DNA of 64,000 nucleotides, taken from the NCBI RefSeq assembly GCF_005281475.1, contig NZ_CP040106.1, positions 3,438,501-3,502,500 of the forward strand, given 5' to 3'. Below, piece by piece: positions 35,580-43,813 of the stretch. Position 1 is the stretch's first letter, and the number at the start of each line of letters is the position of its first letter. The position numbers and the translations under genes were made by a program. The DNA is from Echinicola rosea. GTDB lineage: Bacteria; Bacteroidota; Bacteroidia; Cytophagales; Cyclobacteriaceae. The notes under the pieces were generated by a model. That model worked only from the letters and a program-made list of their open reading frames with translations, was not told the DNA's origin and did not search any database.

Positions 35580-37142
35580 TTACTGGTCAGTGAGTGCTAT
35601 AGACGGGGGCTTGACATGGTATTTTTCTTTTTTCCATTGGGGGATATTGCCATAGATTTGCTGTAGTTCACTGCGTTTTCCGCCCAATTGTCCATCGTAT
35701 TTTTTGGGATGTTTTTGGTGTTCATGATAGATTTGAAGGGCTTTTTTATAGACGGAAACTTCGTCATATCCTGTTTTGTTGAGGAAATAGACCCAATAAA
35801 ATTCATTGTTGGTCATTAGATGGACCTCGATTTCATAATCATATTTTTCTCCGCTGGTTTTCATATAGTTTCTTCGGTAATACCACATGGCAATGTCTTC
35901 CTTTTTATATTCGTTCAATTCGCTTTTTGAAATGCGCTGTCTGTCCACCCAAACCATATATTCTGGGTTGGTTCTCCATTCTTTCAGTTGGAAGTTTGTG
36001 GGATGTTTTTTGTCCATGATCGGAGGTGCAGGAATACCGCTCATTTTAGGAGCTTTTTCTTTTTGTCTATTGGACATTAAGTCCCATAATTGCCTCATGC
36101 GGTCAATGTCTATTTCGCGGTTATCTACCTTGCCATTTTTATCCATAAGATTTTCAAAACGCTGATAGTGCATTTTGTATTCTCTCAGATAATCGGCTTG
36201 TCCACCATCTTTCTGTATAATTAAATTAGGTTGAAAAGTTGGTTTGGATTCTTGCGGTTTCATGCTGAAAAGTACCGTTAACCCCAAGGACAGAGGGATA
36301 GCAATAAGGGCTTTTAAAAGTATGCTGGTTTTATTTTTGGTTTTGTACATCATCTTCAATCTGTTTTTGGTAAGTGAATATTTAGAATAACTTGCAAATC
36401 GGTATGGATGCTGTTGGTCGGTATAGGAAAGTAAAAGGAGCTGGTAACTGTTAATGTCACCAAATTGACGGTTTACGGATTCATCAGCCAAATACTCGTG
36501 ATTTAACTGAATGGCTTTTTTGTAAAAATGTAGGATGGGGTTGAACCAAAAAACAGCGCTCAATAGCTCAATGAACACTATATCAAGGCTGTGCCATTGT
36601 TTAGCATGAGTTATCTCATGATGGAATATCCGCTCATCCAATTGCTTATTTTTAAATTCGTCGGCATTTACAAAGACATAATTAAAAAATGTAAAAGGAG
36701 TATCTTTATCAGTATCCATTACTATCTTGACTCCTTCTTGGTGGAATGTTTGACGGGATTTGATCCGCTTACAAAAGCTCCATATCCCTATTGCAAAACG
36801 CGATAGGAAAATCACCAGGCAACATCCATAAATAAACATAAACAATTGTTCAGCGGAGATGATAGGTGCAGAAGGGGATTGTTCTGGTGTTATGGGACGC
36901 TGATAGGGAATTTTTACCTGAATAGGGGCATTGGAGTTGGGTTCCACTAGGACAGGGATTTGTTTGAGTTCGGGAGTGGATACAAAGGGAGAATGAAAAA
37001 GCGGAGCCATAAAAGAAATAATCAAGCTGCAGATCAGGTAGCATCGGTTTAACTTATAGATCCTTTCCTTTGAAAGAAATATTCGGTACACCGCATAAAA
37101 GATCAATAGACTAACGGACGACTTGATAAGGTAAACAATCAT
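35580..37142 (-). CDS. M56-family metallopeptidase (BlaR1-like)
   Basis: A 520-residue membrane protease with about four N-terminal transmembrane segments, the zinc motif HEITH (His175, Glu176, His179), and the downstream HEYLADE with Glu216 as the third ligand. Another helix is near 277-297. The C-terminal ~220 residues are soluble and have no penicillin-binding sensor, so the trigger is not a beta-lactam by sequence. It begins two bases after the stop of a BlaI repressor, forming the usual two-gene signal unit: the protease relieves repression by cleaving BlaI-like protein. Confidence 0.92.
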   Translation of the reverse strand: MIVYLIKSSVSLLIFYAVYRIFLSKERIYKLNRCYLICSLIISFMAPLFHSPFVSTPELKQIPVLVEPNSNAPIQVKIPYQRPITPEQSPSAPIISAEQLFMFIYGCCLVIFLSRFAIGIWSFCKRIKSRQTFHQEGVKIVMDTDKDTPFTFFNYVFVNADEFKNKQLDERIFHHEITHAKQWHSLDIVFIELLSAVFWFNPILHFYKKAIQLNHEYLADESVNRQFGDINSYQLLLLSYTDQQHPYRFASYSKYSLTKNRLKMMYKTKNKTSILLKALIAIPLSLGLTVLFSMKPQESKPTFQPNLIIQKDGGQADYLREYKMHYQRFENLMDKNGKVDNREIDIDRMRQLWDLMSNRQKEKAPKMSGIPAPPIMDKKHPTNFQLKEWRTNPEYMVWVDRQRISKSELNEYKKEDIAMWYYRRNYMKTSGEKYDYEIEVHLMTNNEFYWVYFLNKTGYDEVSVYKKALQIYHEHQKHPKKYDGQLGGKRSELQQIYGNIPQWKKEKYHVKPPSIALTDQ

Positions 37143-37144
37143 GG

Positions 37145-37510
37145 CTATTTGTGTTTAAGTTGTTGGTCAATGAGTTTTTTGAGGTCTTCTAATTCATCCT
37201 CGGTCATACCTGTTTCTGATGTAAAGAAGGAGGCAAACTTAGCAGGTGAGCCGTCAAAGAAGTTCCTGATCAAACCCTTTACATGATAGCCGAAATAAGT
37301 GTTTTTTTTTATTAGAGGATAGTATTCCCTTGAATTACCATAGGTCTTGTAGGCAACAAAGTTTTTGGCTGTCATCCTTTTTAACAGCGTTGCCACGGTA
37401 GTTGTTGCAGGCTTTGGGTCGGGATAAGCATGGAGCAGGTCTTTCATAAATGCCTTTTCCATTTTCCAGAGGTAATTCATCAATTGCTCTTCACTGGCGG
37501 ATAATTTCAT
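37145..37510 (-). CDS. BlaI/MecI/CopY-family repressor
   Basis: A 121-residue winged-helix repressor (LSASEEQLMNYLWKMEKAF then TTTVATLLKRMTAKNFVAYKTYGNSREYYPL). It is the expected partner of the M56 protease directly downstream and probably autoregulates the pair. Targets elsewhere in the genome are unknown. The length is typical. Confidence 0.93.
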   Translation of the reverse strand: MKLSASEEQLMNYLWKMEKAFMKDLLHAYPDPKPATTTVATLLKRMTAKNFVAYKTYGNSREYYPLIKKNTYFGYHVKGLIRNFFDGSPAKFASFFTSETGMTEDELEDLKKLIDQQLKHK

Positions 37511-37614
37511 TTCTATGTTTTTAGAGGTTGTTCTATAAATGTAGAGATAAAATTCAAAAAAATCAACTATTCGGTTAGTTTAAAATAAAAAACGTTTTAC
37601 CTCCTGATGATGCT

Positions 37615-37947
37615 TTAAAGCTCAAAAATCTTCTTCATCACTTGCCATTTTTCACCTTCTGCTACACCGGGAAGCCCTTGTTGGTAAGTCCACATGAGGT
37701 CTTCCCATTCCTGCACTTTCGGATTGGCTGCATCCATTTTGGCTTTTTGGTCAAAGGAAAAAGTGTCGTCTGTTTCCATGATCATAAAGAGCCGATTTTC
37801 CCACCGATAGATTTCCATCATGTGAATACCTGCCTGCCTGATACTCTTTTGGATTTCCGGCCAGACGGCTTGATGGTATTTTTCGTATTCTGCGATTAGC
37901 GTTGGATCGTTTTTCAGGTCCAGCGCCATGGTGTATCTCTTTGACAT
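37615..37947 (-). CDS. L-rhamnose mutarotase family protein (RhaM-like)
   Basis: A 110-residue dimeric alpha/beta-barrel-like mutarotase that interconverts anomers of 6-deoxy sugars. The YHQAVWPEIQKSI segment carries the catalytic His25, and RWENRLFMIMETDD and the C-terminal WEDLMWTYQQGLP match the family. The neighbouring L-fucose genes suggest its substrate here is L-fucose rather than L-rhamnose; this is inference. It starts 11 bases after the amidohydrolase gene. Confidence 0.92.
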   Translation of the reverse strand: MSKRYTMALDLKNDPTLIAEYEKYHQAVWPEIQKSIRQAGIHMMEIYRWENRLFMIMETDDTFSFDQKAKMDAANPKVQEWEDLMWTYQQGLPGVAEGEKWQVMKKIFEL

Positions 37948-37958
37948 CTATAGGTGAT

Positions 37959-38786
37959 TTATTTAATATTATAAAATGCTGAAGCCGTATTCCCCATGAT
38001 GTCGGCTTGTTCATTAAGGCTTAGATGTTGGATGTAATCTTTGATGATGGAGACGTTTAATGGGTATTCTGCTGCTACTTGCGCCACTGGCCAGTCACTC
38101 CCAAACATCAATCTTTTGGTGCCAAAAGCTTCAAAAACCACATCCAGGTATGGTCTCAAGTCCTCTTTGGTCCACTGGCTCCAATTTGCTTCTGTGACCA
38201 TGCCGGAAACTTTACAGAAAACATGCTCTCTTTCTGCCAATACCTTCATTTTAGATGCCCATTCATCTATTTTGCCATCTTTGATATACGGTTTGGCGAT
38301 ATGGTCGATTACAAAGGGCTGTCGGGGAAATTGGTCCACCAGGTCAATGGCCTCTTCCAGGTGGTGGGGAAAAATGAGGATGTCATAGGTGTAGCCGAAT
38401 TTCTCAAGATGGCCGATCCCCTTTCTGAAGGGAGGTGCTGCCATCAGCTCAGGTGGCTGGCCTTGTAGGATCATCCGGAATCCCGTCAATTTAGGTTCTT
38501 GGGCATACTTTTCAAGGTCCATCAAGATGTTTTCTGAGCATAGGTCCACCCAGCCCACTACTTTTTTGATCCAAGGATATTCAGTTGCCAAGTCCAACAA
38601 AAATGTGTTTTCTTCCAATGATTCGTCAGCCTGGACCACCACGGTTCCATCAATTTCTTCCTTGTCCAAGAGCGGCTTCAGGTCTGCAGGCAAAAAGTCT
38701 CGCTGTATGGCCTTCATGCTGTCGTCTATCCAGGCATGTTTTTCTACATTATATTTCCAAAAGTGCTGATGGGAATCGATTTTCAT
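37959..38786 (-). CDS. Amidohydrolase, probable L-fucono-1,5-lactonase
   Basis: A 275-residue TIM-barrel hydrolase of amidohydrolase_2 type: the N-terminal metal site SHQHFW (about 4-9), the C-terminal GSDWPVAQV with the conserved aspartate, and the VIDHIAKP strand. In fucose oxidation pathways this family opens L-fuconolactone to L-fuconate. The adjacent mutarotase, FAH hydrolase, dehydrogenase and fuconate dehydratase make this the most likely activity. It belongs to the COG3618 lactonase branch. Confidence 0.9.
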   Translation of the reverse strand: MKIDSHQHFWKYNVEKHAWIDDSMKAIQRDFLPADLKPLLDKEEIDGTVVVQADESLEENTFLLDLATEYPWIKKVVGWVDLCSENILMDLEKYAQEPKLTGFRMILQGQPPELMAAPPFRKGIGHLEKFGYTYDILIFPHHLEEAIDLVDQFPRQPFVIDHIAKPYIKDGKIDEWASKMKVLAEREHVFCKVSGMVTEANWSQWTKEDLRPYLDVVFEAFGTKRLMFGSDWPVAQVAAEYPLNVSIIKDYIQHLSLNEQADIMGNTASAFYNIK

Positions 38787-38817
38787 ATTGTTCTTGTAGG
38801 GTTTTGGGTTGGTAAAA

Positions 38818-38846
38818 GAAGCCCGCCAATCTTTCGACTGACGGGC
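38818..38846 (-). terminator. Terminator-like hairpin after the FAH hydrolase
   Basis: In the minus direction gcccgtca pairs with tggcgggc (one G-U), followed by a T-rich run. It lies in the 76 base gap between the FAH and amidohydrolase genes and might attenuate rather than end the transcript. Confidence 0.5.
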
Positions 38847-38862
38847 AAAGTGATAGCGTGAA

Positions 38863-39720
38863 CTATCCTTTATAGTTCACGGCTTTTTGGCTGGAAGTTC
38901 CCAATCCGTCGATCCCCAGTTCCACTACATCTCCTTCTTTCAAGTAAGTAGGTGGATTGAGGCCGAGGCCTACCCCGGCAGGTGTTCCGGTAGAGATGAT
39001 ATCGCCCGGAAGCAGTGTCATGTAATTGCTTAGGTGGCTCACCAAAGTAGGAATGTCAAAAACCAGGTCGGAAGTATTGCTGTCCTGAAGCATTTTACCG
39101 TTTAGCTTCAGCCACAGCCGTAAGTTGTGCGGATCCTTGATTTCATCTTTTGTGACCAAATATGGCCCGAGCGGTGAGAAGTGGTCATTGCTTTTTCCCT
39201 TGACCCACTGTCCGCCATGGTTCAGTTGGAAGTCACGCTCCGAAACATCATTAAGCAAGCAATAGCCTGCCACATAGTCCATAGCTTTGTCTTTATCGAC
39301 ATAACTGGCTTTCTTTCCGATCATCACGGCAAGTTCTACTTCCCAGTCGGTTTTTTCAGAGTTGCGTGGAATGATGATATCATCATTTGGACCACAAAGG
39401 GAAGAAGTAGCCTTCATAAAGATCACAGGCTGCTTAGGGACGTCCATGCCGCTCTCCTTGGCATGAAGGGAATAATTCAGTCCGATGCAGATGATTTTGG
39501 ATGGGCGCTTGATAGGAGGGCCAAGGCGGACATCCCCGCTGATTTCCGGGCAGCTGGCTTCGTTGTTTTCCAGCCAAGTGGCCAGTCTGTTTAGGCCATC
39601 ATTGTCCAAAAAGTCCTCTGTCCAATCTTCCTCGAAAGCACTGCAGTCTATTCGTGTTCCATTGGCTTTTTCAATACCTGGTTTTTCTTTTCCAGGATTT
39701 CCAAATCGTAATAATTTCAT
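38863..39720 (-). CDS. FAH-family hydrolase, probable 2,4-diketo-3-deoxy-L-fuconate hydrolase
   Basis: A 285-residue FAH-fold enzyme. IICIGLNYSLHAKESG begins the catalytic domain, TDWEVELAVMIGKKA carries the acidic metal ligands, and PGDIISTGTPAGVGLG closes it. Clustered with fuconate dehydratase and an SDR, it should cleave 2,4-diketo-3-deoxy-L-fuconate to pyruvate and L-lactate, the last step of the non-phosphorylative route. The N-terminal 70 residues are the additional lid domain of this longer branch. Confidence 0.9.
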   Translation of the reverse strand: MKLLRFGNPGKEKPGIEKANGTRIDCSAFEEDWTEDFLDNDGLNRLATWLENNEASCPEISGDVRLGPPIKRPSKIICIGLNYSLHAKESGMDVPKQPVIFMKATSSLCGPNDDIIIPRNSEKTDWEVELAVMIGKKASYVDKDKAMDYVAGYCLLNDVSERDFQLNHGGQWVKGKSNDHFSPLGPYLVTKDEIKDPHNLRLWLKLNGKMLQDSNTSDLVFDIPTLVSHLSNYMTLLPGDIISTGTPAGVGLGLNPPTYLKEGDVVELGIDGLGTSSQKAVNYKG

Positions 39721-39950
39721 GTGTAGTTTTTAGGTTACGTAATTGCTATATTTTTTATCGGAGATTGCCAGTCCCTTTTATGTCAGTTCAGGATTATCAA
39801 ATTTTAAACAACTGTATTGCCTACTCGATCAGCTCTTCATGGTACGGGGCAAAAAGCATCCCTTCATCAGGCTGAGCAGATATCTTCCTTTGGCAGCTTT
39901 GGGCAGCAGACTATTTGCTAGCGAAGCAAGGTCGATAATTTAATGTCCTA

Positions 39951-40039
39951 GTGCATCCATAAGCTTTCCAGTTAAGCGTACCCGAAAACTTCCTAGCTGC
40001 GCGTATCCGAAAGCTTTCCAGTTGAGCGCATCCGAAGCT
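39951..40039. repeat. Tandem array of ~25 bp units
   Basis: Three consecutive 25 base units (39951-39975, 39976-40000, 40001-40025) and a partial fourth (40026-40039) share the core gcgyatccgaaagctttccagtt with substitutions. The last unit runs into the stop codon of the SDR gene at 40038-40040. The array lies downstream of that gene and upstream of the FAH hydrolase. No function is known. Confidence 0.65.
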
Positions 40040-40793
40040 ACATTTTCAAGTTTACAAACCCTCCGTCAATGGGGTAGTTTCCACCAGTTAAGAAAGACGC
40101 CTCATCAGAACTTAGGTAAACGGCCATCGCGGCAATTTCCTCTGGTTTGCCCATTCTTCCGATAGGTTGTGTAGCCGCCAATTTGTCAAACATTTCCGTT
40201 TCCTTTCCGGGATAGTTTTTTGCCAAAAAACCGTCCACGAATGGTGTGTGAACACGACCTGGCGCAATGCTGTTTACACGGATATTATATTCGACATAAT
40301 CGCGCGCCATGGAAAGCGTCATGGCAAAGACAGCGCCTTTGGTCATGGAATAGGCAAAGCGGTCAGGCAAGCCCATAGTGGATGCCACGGATGCCATGTT
40401 GATAATGGAGCCTCCTTTTTCTTTCATCTTGGGAAGGGCGGCCAGGCTACAATTGTAAATGCCTTTTACATTGACTTGATAGAGCCGGTCAAAATCCTCT
40501 TCGCCAGTATTTTCCAAATTTCCCACATGGGAGATTCCTGCGTTATTGACCAGTACATCTATAGATCCTGAAATAGGGGAGATAAGCTCTTTCATTTCTG
40601 CGGTCTTGGAAACATCCCCTTGCAAAAAAGTGACTTGATAGCCTTTTCCCTTTAATTCTTCGGCGACCGATTCTCCTGATTTTTGGTCGTAATCTATAAA
40701 GTAAACATTTCCGCCTTCTTCGGCAAAGCGGGTGGTCATGGCCAAGCCAATGCCACTGGCACCGCCGGTGATCAAAATAGTTTTATCTTTCAT
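40038..40793 (-). CDS. SDR dehydrogenase, probable 2-keto-3-deoxy-L-fuconate dehydrogenase
   Basis: A 251-residue classical short-chain dehydrogenase: GGASGIG (10-16), NNAG (83-86), catalytic Ser135, and YSMTK with Tyr148 and Lys152. Asp34 at the end of the second strand predicts NAD rather than NADP. In the fucose pathway an SDR oxidises 2-keto-3-deoxy-L-fuconate at C4; the same fold also serves as the first L-fucose dehydrogenase, so this single enzyme could be either. The downstream end merges with a 25 bp tandem repeat. Confidence 0.93.
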   Translation of the reverse strand: MKDKTILITGGASGIGLAMTTRFAEEGGNVYFIDYDQKSGESVAEELKGKGYQVTFLQGDVSKTAEMKELISPISGSIDVLVNNAGISHVGNLENTGEEDFDRLYQVNVKGIYNCSLAALPKMKEKGGSIINMASVASTMGLPDRFAYSMTKGAVFAMTLSMARDYVEYNIRVNSIAPGRVHTPFVDGFLAKNYPGKETEMFDKLAATQPIGRMGKPEEIAAMAVYLSSDEASFLTGGNYPIDGGFVNLKM

Positions 40794-40976
40794 AATTGTT
40801 TTTATTCCATTGTTGTGTTGGAAAACTAATCAGTTTAACCCGAATACCTATCCTGTGGGATGCTGAAAATTTTTGGCGGTCTTTACCGTTTAATGCACCC
40901 GTAGTAGATTATCAAATGCATTTTCCAGTTTCAATACCGTTTATTTTCTGCATATCTGGAATTATTGGTTCCGGGT

Positions 40977-42290
40977 TTAGGCCTTTGCGGGTGCTTCGTT
41001 CCAGACTGGTCCCGCGGCAAAATCATATTCCGCTAACGAATCTGCTTTCATTTCAATGCTGTAGCCCGGTAATTTGGGAGCTTGGTAACGGCCATTTTTT
41101 ATGACTACTGGGTCAATGAAGTGTTCGTGTAGGTGATCGACGTATTCGATTACCCGGCCTTCCATAGTGCCACTGATAGAAATATAATCTACCATTGACA
41201 GATGCTGGACATATTCACATAGTCCCACACCCCCCGCGTGAGGGCAGACTGGGATGTCAAATTTCTTGGCAATGAGCATGATGGCCAAGTTTTCATTGAC
41301 CCCTCCAACACGGCAGCTATCGATCTGGCAGATCTGCAGCGCTCTTGCTTTCATTAGCTGTTTGAAGATCACCCTGTTTTGGCAATGCTCCCCAGTAGCC
41401 ACCAAAATCGGATGCACCGCATCTGCAATGGCTTTATGGCCAAGAATATCGTCCGGGCTAGTAGGCTCTTCTATCCATAACGGATTAAATTTAGCCAATT
41501 CTTTCATGTTTTCAATGGCTTCAGATACTTCCCATCGTTGGTTGGCATCCATCATCAGGTACATGTCGTTGCCGATTTCTTCCCTGATAATCCCAGCCCG
41601 TCGGATATCGTCTTGCAAGTTGGCCCCAACTTTCATTTTAATGTGCTTCCAGCCTTCTTGTTTGGCTTCGCGACACAGTCTTCTGATTTTATCATCCGTG
41701 TACCCTAGCCATCCTGCAGAAGTGGTGTATCCTGGATAGCCGTGCTCTTCGAGGTACTTTATTCGTTCTTGTTTTCCCTCGGCAGTATCCTTCAATATAG
41801 CGAGGGCTTCTTCCTTGGTGAGCACATCGGTGATATAGGTGAAGTCGATGCACGACAGCAGTTCTTCGGGGGACATATCTCCCAACAGTTTCCAAAGCGG
41901 TTTTTTCTCCTCTTTGGCATAAAGGTCCCAAACCGCGTTTACCAAGGCACCTGTGGCCAGATGGACTACGCCTTTTTCAGGGCCTAGCCAACGGATCTGG
42001 CTATCGCTGTTGACGGATCTCCAGAATGCTCCCATGTCTTTGGTAAGGTCGGTAAGGTCTTTTCCGATCACATGGTGGGCAATCGCTTCCAGTGCTGCAC
42101 AGCAGATTTCATTGCCACGGCCAATCGTAAAAGTGAGTCCATGTCCTTCCAGGTCAGGTTGGTTGGTTTTTAGAATGATATAGGCAGCAGAATAATCCGG
42201 ATCTGGATTCATGGCGTCTGAGCCATGTTTTTCTTTGCTTGTAGGAAATCGAATGTCTTTGACTTGATAGTCGGTGATTTTAATGCTCAT
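40977..42290 (-). CDS. L-fuconate dehydratase (enolase superfamily)
   Basis: A 437-residue mandelate-racemase-like dehydratase. All active-site residues are in place: Lys218 and Lys220 (IKMKV), metal ligands Asp248 (MMDAN), Glu274 (WIEEP) and Glu301 (TGEHC), and His351 in HAGGVGLCEYVQH. The positions match those of characterised L-fuconate dehydratases, and the length fits. It removes water from L-fuconate to give 2-keto-3-deoxy-L-fuconate. It is the first gene of the catabolic run and diverges from the AraC regulator. Confidence 0.96.
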   Translation of the reverse strand: MSIKITDYQVKDIRFPTSKEKHGSDAMNPDPDYSAAYIILKTNQPDLEGHGLTFTIGRGNEICCAALEAIAHHVIGKDLTDLTKDMGAFWRSVNSDSQIRWLGPEKGVVHLATGALVNAVWDLYAKEEKKPLWKLLGDMSPEELLSCIDFTYITDVLTKEEALAILKDTAEGKQERIKYLEEHGYPGYTTSAGWLGYTDDKIRRLCREAKQEGWKHIKMKVGANLQDDIRRAGIIREEIGNDMYLMMDANQRWEVSEAIENMKELAKFNPLWIEEPTSPDDILGHKAIADAVHPILVATGEHCQNRVIFKQLMKARALQICQIDSCRVGGVNENLAIMLIAKKFDIPVCPHAGGVGLCEYVQHLSMVDYISISGTMEGRVIEYVDHLHEHFIDPVVIKNGRYQAPKLPGYSIEMKADSLAEYDFAAGPVWNEAPAKA

Positions 42291-42486
42291 CTATATAACG
42301 TTGATAGGTTTAAGGTTCCTATAAAATAGGTATGCAAGTTGGAGGTTTGAGTTGTTTATTGCTACATTAAAATTGGTTATATATAATACTATTTTTGCGT
42401 TAGTTTTATTTTTATTGTTTGTGAATGATAATATTTGTATAATTGAGTGTTCTTTATTGTTGGAACTTACTACTCACCCAGTAATT

Positions 42487-43359
42487 ATGAAAGCCAAGTT
42501 ATTAGAAAGAAAAAGTCCTTTTGGTCGTTCATTTATGGTTGCGCGGCATTCCTATCCCTACTTTTTGGATGTCTGGCATTATCATAGTGAACTGGAGCTG
42601 GTGTACATTACTAAGAGCAGTGGCACTAGGTTTATCGGGGACAACATCGAGCAATTTAAAGAAGGGGATTTGATTCTGATTGGAGAAAATCTCCCCCACC
42701 TTTGGCAAAACGACCCGGAATATTTTTCTTCCAAAATAGAAGGAAGTGCGGAGGCATATAGTATTCATTTTAAAAAGGATTTTGCAGGAAAGGACTTTTT
42801 GATGTTGCCTGAGATGAAAGACATTCGCTCACTCCTTGATAGGGCCAATCAGGGGATAAAGTTTACGGGTGATATTTGCCATTATGCTCTGGAGATATTT
42901 AAAGAACTGTCTGTGCTGGAAGGCATTCAAAAGCTGGTAAAGCTCATGGAATTTTTAGCTCAATTATCGGAGGAAAAGGACTATGAAATCCTGAGCACGG
43001 ATGGCTTTACATTTCCACTACACATTACGGGTGATGACCGGGTGGATAAGGTTTTTTCTTTTACGTTTAATAATTTTAAGCGTAGCATTTCCTTGGAAGA
43101 AGTAGCCGAATTGGTACACCTTAACCCCACGGCATTTTGCCGGTACTTCAAGAAGTCCACCAAAAAGACCTATTCCAAATTTCTCAATGAGATCAGGGTA
43201 GGATATGCCTGCAAGTTGCTGATTGAAGAGCGGTTGAATATTTCAGAAGTAGGGTATGAATGTGGGTTCAATAACTTGTCCAACTTTAACAGACAATTCA
43301 AAAATGTGATGGATATTTCCCCTTCAGAGTACCTCAAAAAACACAAAAAACACCGATAG
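42487..43359 (+). CDS. AraC-family regulator, probable fucose-operon activator
   Basis: A 290-residue regulator with a cupin sensor (VWHYHSELELVYI, then EGDLILIGENLPHLW) and an AraC helix-turn-helix domain at about 185-285 (LEEVAELVHLNPTAFCRYFKKSTKK and ISEVGYECGFNNLSNFNRQFK). I chose ATG 42487; the frame is open upstream to 42352 but that part is a hydrophobic chance extension. It diverges from L-fuconate dehydratase across a ~196 base shared promoter region, so it most likely controls the L-fucose pathway. It is followed within five bases by arfB. Confidence 0.9.
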   Translation: MKAKLLERKSPFGRSFMVARHSYPYFLDVWHYHSELELVYITKSSGTRFIGDNIEQFKEGDLILIGENLPHLWQNDPEYFSSKIEGSAEAYSIHFKKDFAGKDFLMLPEMKDIRSLLDRANQGIKFTGDICHYALEIFKELSVLEGIQKLVKLMEFLAQLSEEKDYEILSTDGFTFPLHITGDDRVDKVFSFTFNNFKRSISLEEVAELVHLNPTAFCRYFKKSTKKTYSKFLNEIRVGYACKLLIEERLNISEVGYECGFNNLSNFNRQFKNVMDISPSEYLKKHKKHR

Positions 43360-43363
43360 TATT

Positions 43364-43777
43364 ATGCGGACGGCATCACAGATTTCCCGTTTGGATTTTA
43401 GCAATGAGATAACTTTCAAGACTGCCAAGAGCGGTGGTCCAGGAGGGCAACATGTCAATAAGGTCAACACCAAGGTACAGTTGATTTTTGACGTTAAGGG
43501 CTCGAAAATCCTTACAGAAAAAGAAAAAGACCGCGTGCTGGAGCAGCTAGGACCAAAACTCAATGCCGACGGCCATATCCAAGTGGTGGTGCAGGAAAGC
43601 CGGTTGCAGCTACAAAATAAAACCTTGGCACTACATAAGTTCGGTCAACTGATCAGCAAGGTATTTATCAGAAAGAAAAAGCGTAAACCTACCAAGCCTA
43701 CCAAAGCCGCTGTAAAAAAACGCCTTGACAATAAAAAACGAAAAGGAGAGAAGAAGCAGTGGAGGAAGAAGCTGTAG
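43364..43777 (+). CDS. arfB: Alternative ribosome-rescue peptidyl-tRNA hydrolase
   Basis: A 137-residue release-factor-like protein. The catalytic GGQ (Gly27, Gly28, Gln29, in SGGPGGQHVNKVNT) hydrolyses peptidyl-tRNA on ribosomes stalled without a stop codon. The lysine/arginine-rich tail (RKKKRKPTKPTKAAVKKRL and on) is the part that enters the empty mRNA channel in this family. The stop-codon-recognition domain of true release factors is absent, as expected. The tail ends with KKQWRKKL. Confidence 0.95.
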   Translation: MRTASQISRLDFSNEITFKTAKSGGPGGQHVNKVNTKVQLIFDVKGSKILTEKEKDRVLEQLGPKLNADGHIQVVVQESRLQLQNKTLALHKFGQLISKVFIRKKKRKPTKPTKAAVKKRLDNKKRKGEKKQWRKKL

Positions 43778-43813
43778 TCTAAATATAAAAAACTACAGCT
43801 ATACCGGAACACG

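Noticed and set aside
42352..42486. N-terminal extension of the fucose-side AraC regulator
   Set aside because: Hydrophobic chance reading; the family begins near the ATG at 42487.
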